From positions 723,356 through 787,355 of the forward strand of contig VXBA01005361.1 in NCBI GenBank assembly GCA_013399895.1: 64,000 bases of DNA, in the 5' to 3' direction. Position 1 is the first letter of the stretch. Each line of letters starts with the position of its first letter. The translations under genes and the position numbers were made by a program. This DNA comes from Serilophus lunatus. Its lineage: Eukaryota; Chordata; Aves; Passeriformes; Eurylaimidae. The notes under the pieces were generated by a model. It was given only the letters and a program-made list of their open reading frames with translations. It had not been told where the DNA came from and made no database searches. Below are positions 1 through 14,100 of this stretch, in pieces.

Positions 1-310
1 GCAGTGTTTGCATTTTCCATTCACTGTTGACAAGCAGTATCAATGCCACAGTGCCTGGAATTGCCAGGAAACTGCCTCTCTGCAGGGCAAACAGGGACAG
101 AAAAGCATCATCCTGCCAATAGATCTGCTGTTCCTGTGCAGTTTGTTTCTTTAACTCTTCTTGCTTTCATGGAGTAATTAGATACAGATGTTGTTTTTGT
201 TTATCCATTTGCCTTTTAGTCTTGCTCAGTGTATTTTGATGACTGACAAAGGCAAGTTCATCTTTCATCAGCCATTAACCAGAGCGAACTTGTAATTTCT
301 TTCCCCATAA

Positions 311-325
311 CCCCCCCCCCCCCCC
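311..325 (+). repeat. Cytosine homopolymer, 15 nt
   Basis: Fifteen C in a row are followed by TT and five G. The exact length is prone to sequencing error. Confidence 0.9.
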
Positions 326-847
326 TTGGGGGTTCAACGTGCGCCTTTACTCGCTCAAAGGCCAAATAATTCTAGTTAACGAACAGCATTGAGGACCTCC
401 ACAGATTTATCCTGAGAATCGTGTGACTGGGAATTTGTACTGCCTGGAAATTGCTGACAAGAAAAGAAAACCATCCAGCCTGTGTAAGTCAGCAGGTGCT
501 AATTCAGTGCTTAATCTGTAAAAGAGAAAAGTATCTTCAAGCCATTTCCAGCATTGATGCTAAATTAGAGAAATGGGGTTGGATTTAGGCAAATTCTGTA
601 CAGAAGTGGTTATCCAAAGAGTGTTGCTGTGGAGAGACTGCTGCACTCAAGAGAAAGGCACTGAGTTAAGTCCTGATAACCAGAACACAGTGCAGAACTA
701 ATCACAATCTTTTCCAGTCAGGTAATAACTTAACTGTTTGTATTTATTATGGCTGAAAATGTGAACGAACCTGATATCCTGCCCATTTAAATGTACTCTG
801 CTGGTGGGCAAGCACTGCTTTATTCAGAAGAAAGAGGAGATAAAAAA

Positions 848-857
848 GGGGGGGGGG
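848..857 (+). repeat. Guanine homopolymer, 10 nt
   Basis: Ten G follow six A. It is a simple run with no coding support around it. Confidence 0.9.
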
Positions 858-3800
858 CAATAAGAAGTATTAGAAAGAATGACTGGTGCTATGACAGAAG
901 GGATTTTGCTAATCTAAGCAGCATATTATGTCAAAAGAAGACAGCAGAATTTTGTGTGCACGCCTGTAGTTCAGCCAACCACAAGCTCATGTAGCTACAA
1001 ATTCAATTTAACTATGGCAAGTAAACTGCTAAGCTTCAGGTAACTGGGTTTTGGAATGCTAAAGAGCAAAGCAAAGAGTTTATAGATAGGAAGAAGCAAA
1101 AGAACAGAACAAATTGCACCTTGTTGGGAAAGGACACTAAGGTGCAAATTTTCTGTTAGTATTAATGGGACTCTCATGTCTCATTCTGCACAGACTGAAT
1201 CAGCACAATTGAATCAAGACATAGTACTTGTAATTAGATTTTTCCAGTAGGAATAAAAGAAATACTGAAGTAAAGAAGAACCAAAAAGAAAAAGGCAGAT
1301 ACAACATTTTTGTATTTCCATCTCAACATAGAAGCACTGTTCTTCCAAGGGGACAGAAGACAAAATGCAAGATTCCCAATTTAAATGAAGAAAATTCATT
1401 GTCCCAAACAGTCAGACCTGTGGAAAACCAACACACAGACAACTGCAGAAGCTGTTCCAAGAGGCGTTCTAGAAGAATTTATTTGAAACTGCATTTCAGT
1501 TCAATTATGTACCAAAAGTATCTACCACTTGTCAACTCTTGTTTCAACTCAGCTGCAAACAGGGATTGGTAAAAAAATAATTGCAGAGGAACCGGCGTTG
1601 TGCCCTGAGCAATGGTTTGTGTCTGCTAGCACACAGACATGGAGAGCAACTGGAAAAATCACTAGTTAATGCAGTTAAACATCTCTTCCTTGCTGCTCTG
1701 GCCACAGTTAGGCACAGAATTGCCTTGAGTAAGTCTCACAGGTTTCTAATTCCAGCCCTAGGTCAGGGCTGAATCAGACACAGTTGTGTGTCAGGGGTAG
1801 GGATGTGCCTGTTTGGTGTGTGTGTGGGGGGTTTGTCTCCTAGGAATTATATGTGCATCTGATACCTCTATTCCCAGCACATCTGATGTTGCTCTGCTTT
1901 GCAGAGTTGAAAGTGAACTTGAGTTTCTACACGTTCCTGAGGATGCTTCTCCAAGCAAGCCCACGTACCCAACCCTGTTCCATCAGATTGTTCAGGCACA
2001 AGTATTTAAGGAGTGAATAAGGAGTGAATGTGCCAGTTGGTGTTCCCTTTAGTGTCAGTCACTATTATATGTGACTTTAACTAGTGTTAGCAGCTTAATA
2101 TGGTTTAGGTTAATGAGCCATTCAGTGAGATCCAGCTTTCCGGTTTGTTGGGTTGATGAATTAATCACCATTACTTGAAGCTCCTTGTTTGCATTGGAAG
2201 CCTGCTGGCTCCCAGTGGAGGATCTGGAGGGCTTGTCTGCACAGTGACTCATTGTGGCTTTAAACTGTGTCCCAGGAATAGATAGATGCATGTGAATTAC
2301 TGATACACACCAGCTCGTACCTATCAAACACAATAAAATAATTCTGCTCATCAAACCAGCTTTCTTTGTAGAAAACGCTGGAAATTGCTTCAAAAGCCTT
2401 AGCATCAGAGTTTGAAATTTAGTATACTAGTCTTTCAGGTGGCTCTTTTCTTTTATTCCCCCCTGCATCTCGCTCTGTTATTTACTCCATCTTTTTTTCC
2501 TGTTCAACTTTTTTTTTTTGCAGTGCAAACAAACAAACAACACTCGCCCTCAAATGTTTGAAATAGATCTGGGCTTATTCTGAGAAATCAAATACTGGAA
2601 AACTGTAAAGTATGGCACATTACAGAAATCCCACACAGGATAACATGATCTGACATGTTAAAGGGAGAGAAGGTAAAAAACCATTATAATGGGTAAAACG
2701 TTTGCACAATTACAGAGGCAGGTAAAAACACTGAAGGTGGGAGGTTATTTCTGTCAGGGCCCTATGACTCTATTGTGCTTTGGTGGGTTTTGTAGGGGTT
2801 TTTTTGTATTAGTTTCATACCATCTGGGAATCATGAGAACACTTGAAACAACAATTTGCTCTGCTCCACTCTCCAAAGAGATGCTTGAAGTCAATGTGCA
2901 GCATCAAGACCTCCTTAGACTGATCAAATTTAACATTGTAGTAAGGCCCGACCCCCTGTGCCATTAATTGGAAGGAAAATAAGTGAAGGCAGTTACACAT
3001 AGAACTGTGTGTAGGAAGGGACAGGAAGCTGAGAGAAAATACATTTTGACCAACAAATCTTCCCTGCATTTGGTAATACTTTTCCTTTGGCATTCCTGAA
3101 ACTCGGAAGAGTGAGAAGTCCTTAAACAAAAATGACTTGCTCCCACAGACACCTTCACTCACCCTCAAAAGACTCCACACACCACTCAAAGGATGCTATC
3201 CCATGTCAAAATGATGGATCTTGAACCAATGCATGGGAAAGTATCCTAGCTGGGAGGAATTCTGTCCAACAGTAGGAGATCAGCTGCCAAATACAGCAAA
3301 CATTCCTTGCTGGAGAACAATCACACACCCTTTCAAGCAATGGAAACGGCTTGTGAGAGATACTCACGTTGCTCTGTTCACACCACTCCAGCAAATAATT
3401 CTGCCTGCCCTGTTTCCTCCATCTGCAAATTCCACAAAATGTGGGATTTTCAGATCAACACATCTATTTATGTGCACTCACAGTCTGTGCTTTGCACTCA
3501 TATCCAGACACTGTTTCATGTATCCTCACACAGGTCCAGTCAGGAGCTGTTCTTTCTGCCACTGTCACTGTAGCTTTAAGGTCTAAATAAGCATTGAGCC
3601 AGAATGGGATATTGCTGCTTCTGGCACAGGAATGAGACAGATCTTGAAAGCTCAAGGCACAGCCACCACTCTTTGATACACTGTGTGTCTGTTAATGCAA
3701 AAAAAATCATTCTAAATTATGAGGGGAAAAGAGAGATTCCTCTTGCCTTTTATTTCCTCAGTATTCCTTGTGTTTGACACACCAGTTCACATTGTGTACT

Positions 3801-4398
3801 GATGAAAAGAGATATTCTTTGCTTGGTTTTCTATCTTTCCTCTTTATTTACCAAGCCAAAACTCAGGATATCATCCTAAGGGCACTCTCTGCACAAAGGC
3901 TCCTTGGAATGCCCTGCTGATCCATATGGCCAAGTGATGTGCCCTGTGTTACCCCAAACAAGCTGCTGCCCATCTCTGACCCCTTTGGACTGTATTTATC
4001 TTACTGGTTCCTCACAGAATCAGGAACTCTGCATTAACATGACCTGCTGTGAACATGTAGATATTCAAACAGAAAAAACTGCTCTCCTTCTTCCTTACTT
4101 CAAATATTTGATTAAGTTGTCAAGTTTTGAAGTGGACATAAACCCCAAATCTTGGATTTGCTTGTATCCACTTATTTGCAGAATTCTATGAGAATAAGTC
4201 CCTGTATTTGTATGTAGTGGTGGATGTAACCCCATTCTAGCTGTAAGGAGGAGTTTAACTCAATCCAAGGAGGAATATTAATCCATTTCTGCCTTTTAGC
4301 CTCTGTCTTCTACTTGCCTTCACAATGCTGAAACCACCAAACATCCCAGAGCTTCTCTGCTTTTATGGTAGGGCAGCCATAACTACACTGTAATTCCA

Positions 4399-4529
4399 GG
4401 TTGTCCTAGAGAAGGGAATGGTCTTCAGCAGGATGTGAAGTATCCCAAGTGTCTCAGGCACACTCTGGTTGTTCTAGAGAAGGGAATGGTCTTCAGCAGG
4501 ATGCAAAACATCCCAAGTGTCTCAGGCAG
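4399..4529 (+). repeat. Tandem duplication, 68-bp period, two copies
   Basis: Copy one starts at 4399 (GGTTGTCCTAGAGAAGGGAA) and copy two at 4467 (GGTTGTTCTAGAGAAGGGAA). Both contain ATGGTCTTCAGCAGGATG and ATCCCAAGTGTCTCAGGCA. Only a few bases differ, so the duplication is fairly recent. No gene overlaps it with support. Confidence 0.93.
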
Positions 4530-6736
4530 AGTTTACCTGAGCAAGCCTACAGCTGCAATAGAGGGGCTTTGGGCCACTCACATGAAGGATGGCAAAGAAA
4601 TCAGTTATTCCAGTCACATCACACATTAAATCAGAGGCTATTTTAGTTATTTAGAAAATAAACCCACAGACTATGTTTGGAATGCAGTTTTGTTACGTCT
4701 TGTTTAAAGGACTGAGAGCTTTTAATATTTTTCCCATGGCTGAGAGACAAACTCATTTATTAAGCAAAAATTTTCCAGTCAGAAAACATGTGCATATATG
4801 CATACAGATACACACATGCCTGCACACATTTATATGTATTTATACACACATATGCAGACACATTCATGCAAGCATTCACCTAAAGCATCAAAATGGATTT
4901 GAGTATGCAAAGTCCTGAACATCCGCTGCAATTATTGAGTGTCTGTGGCTTCCGCTGCCTTCAAGAGAGAAATAAAGACATTCAGCAGCTGCATGTAGGA
5001 TGGAGCCCACTGCCACTGCTGCATAAAGCTCTGAGAAATGCTCCAATGTACAGATCGCACAGTTTCTGCTTAAAGTGGTGAGAAAATCAATTCCAGACCA
5101 AAAGGGCTAGAGGCAAAAGGATAAGATGAAATGTGACTGACAGAGAGACACAGCCAGTAATGCTCAGTCAAGTGAGAAGGCAAAAGAACAGGAATAGTAA
5201 AACCTATCCATTTTTGTTTTAATTGGGAGGGGACTTTAGCAGGCAGTTTTGGTGCTCTAGGCAGCCCCTGGTAGGCAAAGCCTGTAAATGTTAGCTCTGT
5301 TCTGGTCTGAAGCAAAACATGCAAAAGATACATAGGGCTCTTTCCCTCTAACACTGTGCCACAGAAAAATGAGACTGTGATTTCCTGTGACATTAGGATG
5401 AAATGAGGTTGTCAAATCAAGTCAAAATGAAACAGCAGGGAAATATTCCTTTACTTTCTGGTGCTGGGGTAAGTTTTTAAGTCAATGTCCTGCACCTTTG
5501 TTTCTCGCTGCATTTTGTCCTGTTTTTGTTCTTTAGTGTTGCAAATATAAACTACCTCTAGAGGTGTGAAAGGCAAGGCTTTCCCCTCAGTCAACTTCAT
5601 GAACTGAAAAGGGATTATAGTCCCAGAAAGGAGCAGGAACCCAAGATATTGGCATTATAATCTCAACTCCTTCCCCTTCAGTTGCATTGGGGAGATATTA
5701 CAGTTTGTTCTGAAAGGTTTTTATCTAGGATGACTGCATGAGTGGAGTTATGCAAATACAAGTTATTCTCCAAACGTTTGTCCTTACAGCAGTAAGGAGA
5801 AAGCCATTGTTGGGGTGCAGTTTAATGAGATGTTAATAGAGTAGTGGGTGAATGCAAAGTGTAAGTGCAGCGGGGGTTGTGCTGAGGAGTACAGTTGACA
5901 AAAGAACTGTAAAAATGTGGAGTGCTCTGAACTGAACCAAAAGTCGAAATAAAATTTTTTTTCAGTGATGAAAGTATCATTAAATAACAATATTTTTAAT
6001 ATATGCTTCCTGTGAAGAATAGGGTCCTGCTCTCTCTTTTGCAGTGACAGAGTTTCACAGTCACAAAGCAAAAGGATGGGGTGAGCAAAGTCATAGTGTG
6101 GCTATAACAGAGTGGGGTAGCAGAATGCATTAGAATATTATACATTATAAATCAGCAGCCTATCATTTGATTTAATGTGGAATGAAATGAGAAGCAGAGA
6201 AATCTGAAAGACTCAGAGTCACCCTTGTTAGAAACTACAGGACTTGATTGACAAGCTTGCTTCTCTACAACTGCTGCACTGTTCGGACATCGAACTTCAC
6301 AAGCTCCGTCAATCCACGAGCAAATTGGGTAACTGCAGGTGCACAGTCATTTTGACAGCCCACCTACCACTTCCATATCCCTGCACAGCCACAGTGGAAC
6401 TACAGGGAACAGTGACTGTGTGCAAAAGGCAGGGCGAAGTTTTATCTCTAAGAGGCGTCAGGCACATACGGGAGACTTTGGTGATGTGGACAAGATGCTC
6501 CTCAAATCTGGGACCTGATGTAACCCCGGGACCACTGCTGCCTTATCTGCTTCAGTCTGACAGAATACCACTATTATTCTCATATCATCCAAAGTGCTCA
6601 ATTAGCCTGGGCAGGGCTCTGGGTTTGTTTCCTCTTCAGAGGTAGAAAGCTGTTAGTGAGTTAAGTGCCCAAAACCAAAACCGGCACGGGTGTTTGGGTG
6701 CCCAGATCCATAAAGTCCCCCTGGAATTTTAGTAAG

Positions 6737-6761
6737 GTTTTGTTTTTGTTTTTGTTTTTTT
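6737..6761 (+). repeat. (GTTTTT)n microsatellite next to a CR1 end
   Basis: GTTTTGTTTTTGTTTTTG leads into a T-run about 15 bp left of the CR1 terminus at 6775. It may be a local simple repeat or part of the insertion flank. Confidence 0.8.
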
Positions 6762-6774
6762 AAGGGAGATTATA

Positions 6775-6996
6775 ATAGAATCATAGAAGGGTTTGGGTTG
6801 GAAGAGGTCTTTAAGCTCATCCAGTTCCACCCTCTGCCCTGGGCAGGGACACCTCCCACTATCCCAGGTTGCCCCAACCTGGCCTTGGACACTTCCAGGG
6901 ATGGGGCAGCCACAGCTTCTCTGGGCACCCTGTGCCAGGGCCTCCCCACTCTCATAGAGAAGGATTTCTTCCTAATATCTAGTCTAAATCTGCCCT
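6775..6996 (-). mobile_element. CR1 LINE 3' fragment
   Basis: Read on the minus strand it runs from GGGCAGATTTAGACTAGATA through the typical CR1 3' UTR (GTGCCCAGAGAAGCTGTGGC) to TTCTATGATTCTATT. It is 5'-truncated, as is usual for CR1, and contains no reverse transcriptase. It is one of the better preserved copies here. Confidence 0.93.
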
Positions 6997-9900
6997 ACTG
7001 TATATGTAACCACAAGGCATCACGATTCTGCAAGAACTATGGAAAAGAATATTGGCCTGAAGAAAAGAATGGATATGGAGTTAGAAAATTACCCTGTACT
7101 TTTAAAAGGAAGGGAACTGCTCCAACCTCTGTTTCTAGGTGATAGCACCACCTTTCATTATGTGGTACAAGTAATGGGGATGCAGCTCAGGTGCTGGGCC
7201 AAGTGTCACCTGCACCCTTGGTTCATTTGACTGCAGTAGGGTCACAAGTGCCCCAGTGTTTCTCACTTCTACCCCAAGAGACACAGTGTTTTGCTGTCTG
7301 ATTCTATGGGCCACCAAACACATCTCCAGAGAGCTCTTGCCTGATGGGAGTGATGAGGAGAAGTCAGCATTTAACCTTGGAGCAAAGCTCAGTGACCTCC
7401 TGGGGGGAGAGGGTGACAGACACCGTGGGGCATGAGAGGGCAGAGATTACCCTTCCAGGGTGGACACCCTTCCTGGGGGCTGAATTCTTTCCCTCCAGGG
7501 AAAAAGTCTGTGGTGGTGAGTCTGCACGGGGCACACACAGCTGTAGTCACAGCAAGGACAAATGTCTGGAAGAGAAAACAAACAGAGAATAAAGCTGGAT
7601 AAAAATGCAACTGACACCACATGAAGCTAATCACCCTCTGCAGCTGTTGTGGCTTGGAAGGCAACCAAGTGAAGGGCTTTTAAGTGGTTTTACTTTTGGC
7701 ATTTTTCTCCTCTAACACTAACCTGCTTCTGAAAGGAGGCCCCCACTTTCTGTCAATCACAGGGAAAAAATAGGTCTGTGAGCGTATGTGCAAAGCAGGT
7801 AGCTGATTTACATGCAAAATCAACATAATTGCAAATGTAAATTGAATCATTGCTGCTGAAGGTAGCTGAATTTAATCATATTTATATATGCATAAATGTG
7901 TGATTTTGGCAAAATCTGCACATTGCCCAGTCTGACCTTTTGAATATACCCAGAGACCCCTTGTCCTGCCTGTCCCTTCACTCCATGTACAGCAACCCGT
8001 GTCAGACTTACATACAGATACAAAGCTCGTTCATCCCAGTATTCTAGCTGCGGTTATTGTTACTTTGCAAATATTTTTACAGAGTTCTTACTCTCCAGTC
8101 CAAAAGAGGATATTTATCTTCAAGACCTGGACTCGCACATTGCTGAATAAACTTTACTGAGCAGAGGAGACCAGGTTGTGTGAGCTGCAACACCACAGTG
8201 TGTGAACACTCTGAAATTGGAGACATGCAGCACTTGTGAAAAACAAGAGCAGGTTCTTGCAGCAACAAATTCTCATTATTTAAAATAGAAAGATAACTAA
8301 TTGTGCTCCTCTGTGGTTCACAAATACTAGTTCTGAACTTGTAGAGCCATTTACTCTGGCTGTAGACTTTGCTAATGAGTTCATTCCTGGATTCATTATC
8401 ATCTTATGGCCACATGATACCTGCAGTTTTGCACAGATGTGTGGTTTTATAACTAGAAATCCTTAAAGAGTCTGTATAACAACTTTGTTCTACGGCTTGT
8501 GGACCTATTACCGTGTAACAGGCTCAGAGTAAGGCTGGATGGACTCGATGTGGGTGAACCACTCTTTGGTTTTTGGGGTTGAGTCTGTGGATTTTGACAG
8601 AGATGCTGTTGAATATTGGGAGACAAAGAGGTACAAGAATAAAGGTCATATAGTCTGCTTTGGCAGGACTGCCTGGGTCACACTTCCAGCAAATCCACTG
8701 GAGCTCTGGAAGATAACCAGTGGACCTAGTGAATTCTAGTAGTAGTTCCTTAAAATTCACCCAGCCTCCATGGAGGAGAGCTGGGACTTTAGGCTTTGGC
8801 ATTGCCAGTTAAGCAGTCCACTTGGTATTTAACATAGAAAAATGACAGAAAGTCTATTCACTACAGAACAGCAGAGAGAGCCTACTTGCTATCATCAAAT
8901 ATATTTATTGATTGACAAATACATAAATTGAAAATCAAAACTTAATTTAGCTAAAGGAGCACAAGTGAACATTTTCAATGCATGAAAAATACTGGTATAA
9001 ATCAAACTTAGAACTGAGCCCTGCTATTACTTGAAAATAACTGTCCAATATCTCTTTGATCTACAGTCAAGAAGCAGAAAGAAATAAATGTGCCTTTGAG
9101 AAATAAGGATGTCCCTAATTATTTTCTTGTAAAAAGAATATTTCATTGCTGTGCAAGTAACATCTTCAATTAAAAAAAAAAAAAGAAATACAATTATTTG
9201 GAGCTCATTTATTTATTTATTTTGGATTTACAAGAAGTATTTTGCAAAAATTATGGTAGACTTCCATTTTTCAGGTCAACCTGCATAGTCTTTTGAGTTA
9301 AACACTTATTAGTAAGAAAAACTGTCCAGAAAACATCAGACAGTGCTTCTGAATACAAATTATTTAATAAACATGTAAGTCATGCCTCAATGTGACACTT
9401 GGCTTGTCTGAGAAACACTGATAGACTAAAAAAACGAAATTAAACTCCATCAAGGATGAGGACAGTTTAATTTAATACTTTCCTATTGTTAAAAACAAAA
9501 CTATGAATTTAGCAGCTGTATAATGTTTCAGCTTTTAGTTAAAAGAGAATATCCATAATTTGCCATAAACATGGCAAGGGCAAATATTTGGGGTGGGGGG
9601 GAATCAAGGTCAAGGTGAAGAGCAGATCTAAATGAGGCAGGCATGTTCATGCCTGACAGTAAACAAATAAACCAGCTTTGCCTTTGGTGTCCCACCATGG
9701 CCTTTGGTGCTGAAATGTGGCCTCCAGAACTGCTCCCTTCTCCCAGATTTCTTCTCTTGATCCAGTAAGAAACTGTTCTCTGCACTGCCTTTGGTGAGGA
9801 GAGATTCCAACACGCCGTTCCGGCACACGGAGCCACGGAATGCGAGCAGCAGCTTGATCCTAAAAGTTGTGCAATCACATCAACACAGCGCAGGACTGGA

Positions 9901-11143
9901 ACTAATCAGCCCTATGCTTGGCAGGTGCGATGATCTTGGCCCCATGCCATGCCAACAGCAGTGTCTCATGGTCCAGCTACGTCAGAGAATCCACCATAGA
10001 AGCTGTTTAAAGGTAGCTGTGGAGTCAAGCTTTGGCTTAGGCTGCTCAGGGAACACCTGTCTTTGTGACTACTTTGAGTTCCTAAAAACAGTCAACCCCC
10101 AGTTTGTCAGCAGCAGCCAGGATGTTCCTCCTGTCTCCTCCCACCCTCCCCTGCCTGTTACTTTATTGCAATGTAAACGGAATTACCCATAAGGTGGTCA
10201 TCACACCTACACTGCCGTCTAATACCACAGGGGAAAACTATCACACCAGGGAAGGGGGCCACCAGGAAGGTAGATTGGGAGGGTTAGTTTTATCTATCAG
10301 CTTAGAAATAGTGAGGAAAATCGATTTGTTTTCCTGAAGCTGGACATGGGTTTGAGACAGGTGAATGCATGCATTCTCCCAGGAGAAATAGTTCTGCACA
10401 CAGTGGTGGGCAGTGGGCAGCTCAGTGCATCACAGGCCGACTATGAAGTAAACTGGCTTCAGTAAAAAGAAATTGCACCACACTTTTAATTATTTTCCAG
10501 AAATTAATGGACCTAAATCACATTTGGTAACCAGATCTCTCGCAGTCTCAACTTCTCTCTCACTTGTATTCACTTTATTGTCCAATCCTCACTCACAGGA
10601 AGCAATTTTCAAGGTTTTCCAATCCACAAAATCACTTTGAAGGTATCAAAAATGACATTTTCCTAGCCAAGTCTTGTTGAAATCTGAGCCAGATTCTTAC
10701 CTTGGTCTTGGTGGATTATTTCTGCGTCAAAGACATTCATATCCTTCTCAATTTACCACTAGCTATAAAATTCTCTAATTCTTTTTATTTCATTTTAGCA
10801 GTTACTATAGAGACACACTAAGATGCAGAAATATTTGGAAGAATTGATAGGAAAGAAGCAGTGAAATGTCTCTCCTAGCTCTAAAAGACAACTGAAACCT
10901 ACTCTGCATAGAGGAACATTCCCATGGAAGGTGCATTTTAAATCAGATTATACTCATACCTAAAACAGATTCAAGAAAATTCAGGCTACTTTTACCCCCA
11001 CAATGGGATTGTGTCCTCAGAGGGCTCCAGCCTTCTGTAGTCACTGTGGGGCTCAAACACAGGAGCTGGTTCACAGTGCAGAACTAAAGCAACCAAGCTG
11101 ATTTTCCTTATCCGTGGCTCTTATGAAATAAAAACCACCTCAG

Positions 11144-11158
11144 CCACCACCACCACCA
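11144..11158 (+). repeat. (CCA)n short microsatellite
   Basis: Five CCA units in a row, in non-coding sequence. Confidence 0.85.
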
Positions 11159-14100
11159 GCCTCATGTTCTCTCACTGAGATTTTGAAGAGCTGCACCAGC
11201 AAGATTGGCATGGTTGTGAGAACTGGGGGTTAGTGACTTGATTTTCTGCTTCTTGGCATTTTCTGTAGCTATTTATCCCTAGTGTCACATTATTGCTTGA
11301 TCTGGACTTGCACCAGTGCCAGTAAAAGGCACAGCAAAGCAGAGGCCCAGTGAGGTGACTACAGCTGCTCTTGGGTCATTACACCAGCCTGGGACACAGG
11401 TTGCAGACAAACACTCTCCAAAGACATCCTGAGACTCAATTGTGGAAGCTGATGGGAAAGTGTGATAGACAATTTTCCTCATCATTAGTTTTCCACATCC
11501 GACTTGGGCAAATAGAAAGTGGAAATTCAATATACCAATCAAATCCCTGTACTGAACACATCAATTTAAACTAGAGGAGCACTTTCAGTGAGTGAAATCA
11601 GTCTCCTGCCTTTTTGCACTCCATATTTTCAGCTGGAATCTCAGATCAATTGAGTGAATGATCTTTTCCCTGGTGCTGTGTGAAGGTGGTTTGGTGCTAA
11701 ACTGAACACACACAGATGCTCATGTTTCTCTCTCACCTGTTTATTTGGTGTTATTACAAATGCTTTTTTTGGCTTTTCTTACATTGACTTACCTTGTACA
11801 AACTTTAGGTGCACTAAGCAAAAGATATAGCAGGTAACAGCTTTGGTTTCCTTCTCTAAAACACAAGGGTCATTATGCTGGTACTTTAGAGATAAATTCA
11901 GTGTCAAACATCTGGAACTTGGAACTGATATTTGCAGCAAAGTATTATTATGTGTATATATTTCTTTTTTCACCTCAGTATTCATCAGTATTTTCCCCAA
12001 AACACCATGAAGCCATTTACAGTGTCATATCCCATTATCCATTTTGTTCATTCTCTGACATATCCAGTGACATTTTTTTATCTTGTTTAAAATCTCAGAA
12101 CAAATGGTATATTGAAAATTAATACAAAAGCAAATATTTTCCTTCTCAGCAGGTAAAGGTACTTTTAGATAAAAAAGAATTCACATGGACTTTAAAAGCA
12201 AAAGGAAATTGGAAATTTTTCCAATAGTTTTCCTTTTGCATTCGTCTAAATCTAAGTGGAAAAGACTTCATACACATTGCTCTCAGTCTAGATGACTAGA
12301 AAGCTCACACAGATAAAAGCTTGTTGCTTTCAGGTATCATTGTAGGTGTATCTGATATTTTTATCTTCAGTACCCTTTCTGTTGATTTGTGTCCTGCATT
12401 TTCCCCTGCAAATACCATCTTGAAATGAGACCTGCATTTCCTCTCTAAATTATGTGGAAGTAAAGAGCATTTTTTTTTTGTTTATTTTTTCAGCGACCAT
12501 ATCAACCTATAAAAATTTTGGCAGGTCATATATTAACCATGTGCCATGGGGTTACCTATTAATAAAATTAATTAGGTCATATGAACATTAAATAAGTCTC
12601 TTCCATCCTCTTTAGAGACAAAATCATCCTTTTTTGTGGATGTTACTGCTGAAGTACATGAGAAGTCAACTTTCATAGCTTGTGGCAATGTATAAATGAT
12701 TATCACAGCCAAAACTATTTATTTGGAGCTGTGAGCCAAAGGAACATGTGTTGATTTATCTATTTGTTTTTGTGATGAGACACATGATAAAACCACGGTG
12801 CAGAATAGCTCAAGCAGGTACTGGAATGAAAACTTCCGATTACACTTGTGAGCAAACCTTTCCTTCAGTGCACCAATCCGTGCAGGAAGATGAACCAAAG
12901 GCAGGAGAAAATATTTGTGTAAGAATAACTGCTAAAGCCCAGTGACAGCCAAGAGAAGGCTCCTTCTTTGTGCTGAACCTCCTCTATTTCAGAGCCAGGA
13001 GATTTTGCTCCCTTATCTGCAGTAGACTGTCATCAGGCAAAACATGTGCTAAATCTGCTTTTTTGGCAGAGGAAACCCAACCCTGCTGTTTGCAAAAGCA
13101 GACACCAAGCCTTAGAAGAGCTCCTAAGACTGAACCAGCCAAGATGCTCTTGCAGTGATACAAACCTTTTTGGCCTAATAATACATTTCAGAACCAAATT
13201 GCAGAGTGGCTTCATCTCTCATCAGTTTATATGCAGTTAGAACTACATCAAATTAATCATAGGACCAGAGGAGTGTGGGCAACAACAAGGTGCTGCTGGA
13301 AGGAACCATAGGGCATTTCAGTGCTCAGTGCAGTCCAGACTTGACTGAAGGGCTTTGCATTGTACGTCTGTTAAGACACTTCCAGGTTTTGTCTAGTTTT
13401 TCATGTATAAAATCATATTTGAAATGGTTCAAGTGCACAAGACTGTGATCTCATGATATAGCAATATAGCTGTATAAAATTATGAAAACATTGGTGAGGG
13501 AGTGAGAGCTCCAAGGTTTCATGTTTGTTTTCTTTTTACTCATATTGGCGTGTATTGAAGAATGAATTTCGGTTCAGATCAATTTAGGTGATGGAGAAAG
13601 AAGGAAAAAATTCACTTTGGAAACATAACCTGAATAAACATTCCCAACCCCCCGAGACTGTATTTTCACTCCCTTGTAGTATTGCCATTATAGAGGGAAA
13701 GTGTCCATTTTGTAGATGTACATATGCTCAAGGGAGGGCAGAGACAGGGCAGAATACATCACTTTTTCCACTGTAAACCCTTTGGAAATTGCAAACAGGT
13801 TATGTGCACCAGCTGGGTAATACTTAGAAAAACCTTCTACTTCCTTAAATCCAAAGCATTAAAGAAATAGCCCATAAAGGTGGCTAAAGATGATAACTTA
13901 GTAACTTCCTAGGGTTATTCTTAGGATGTAAGATTAAGACATTTTACAGAAAAACTGCAAGAGAAAGTTTCACTTCATTTGCAGTCATGCTGGGTTGTTA
14001 TCTAAGGAGAAACAATACCTCATATGTGTAGCTTAGCTCTTCTAATAAAACTGAAAATTAAAGACCTGAAGGCCACCACAGCAGAAAGGTTTTAATTTCA

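Larger units (their letters stand above)
1..6736. other. Non-coding stretch without a recognised gene
   Basis: I see only short chance reading frames here, the longest 133 codons (6244-6645), none resembling a known family. The stretch holds the C and G homopolymers and the 68-bp duplication. A degenerate CA/TA-rich patch lies at about 4788-4880. Confidence 0.6.
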
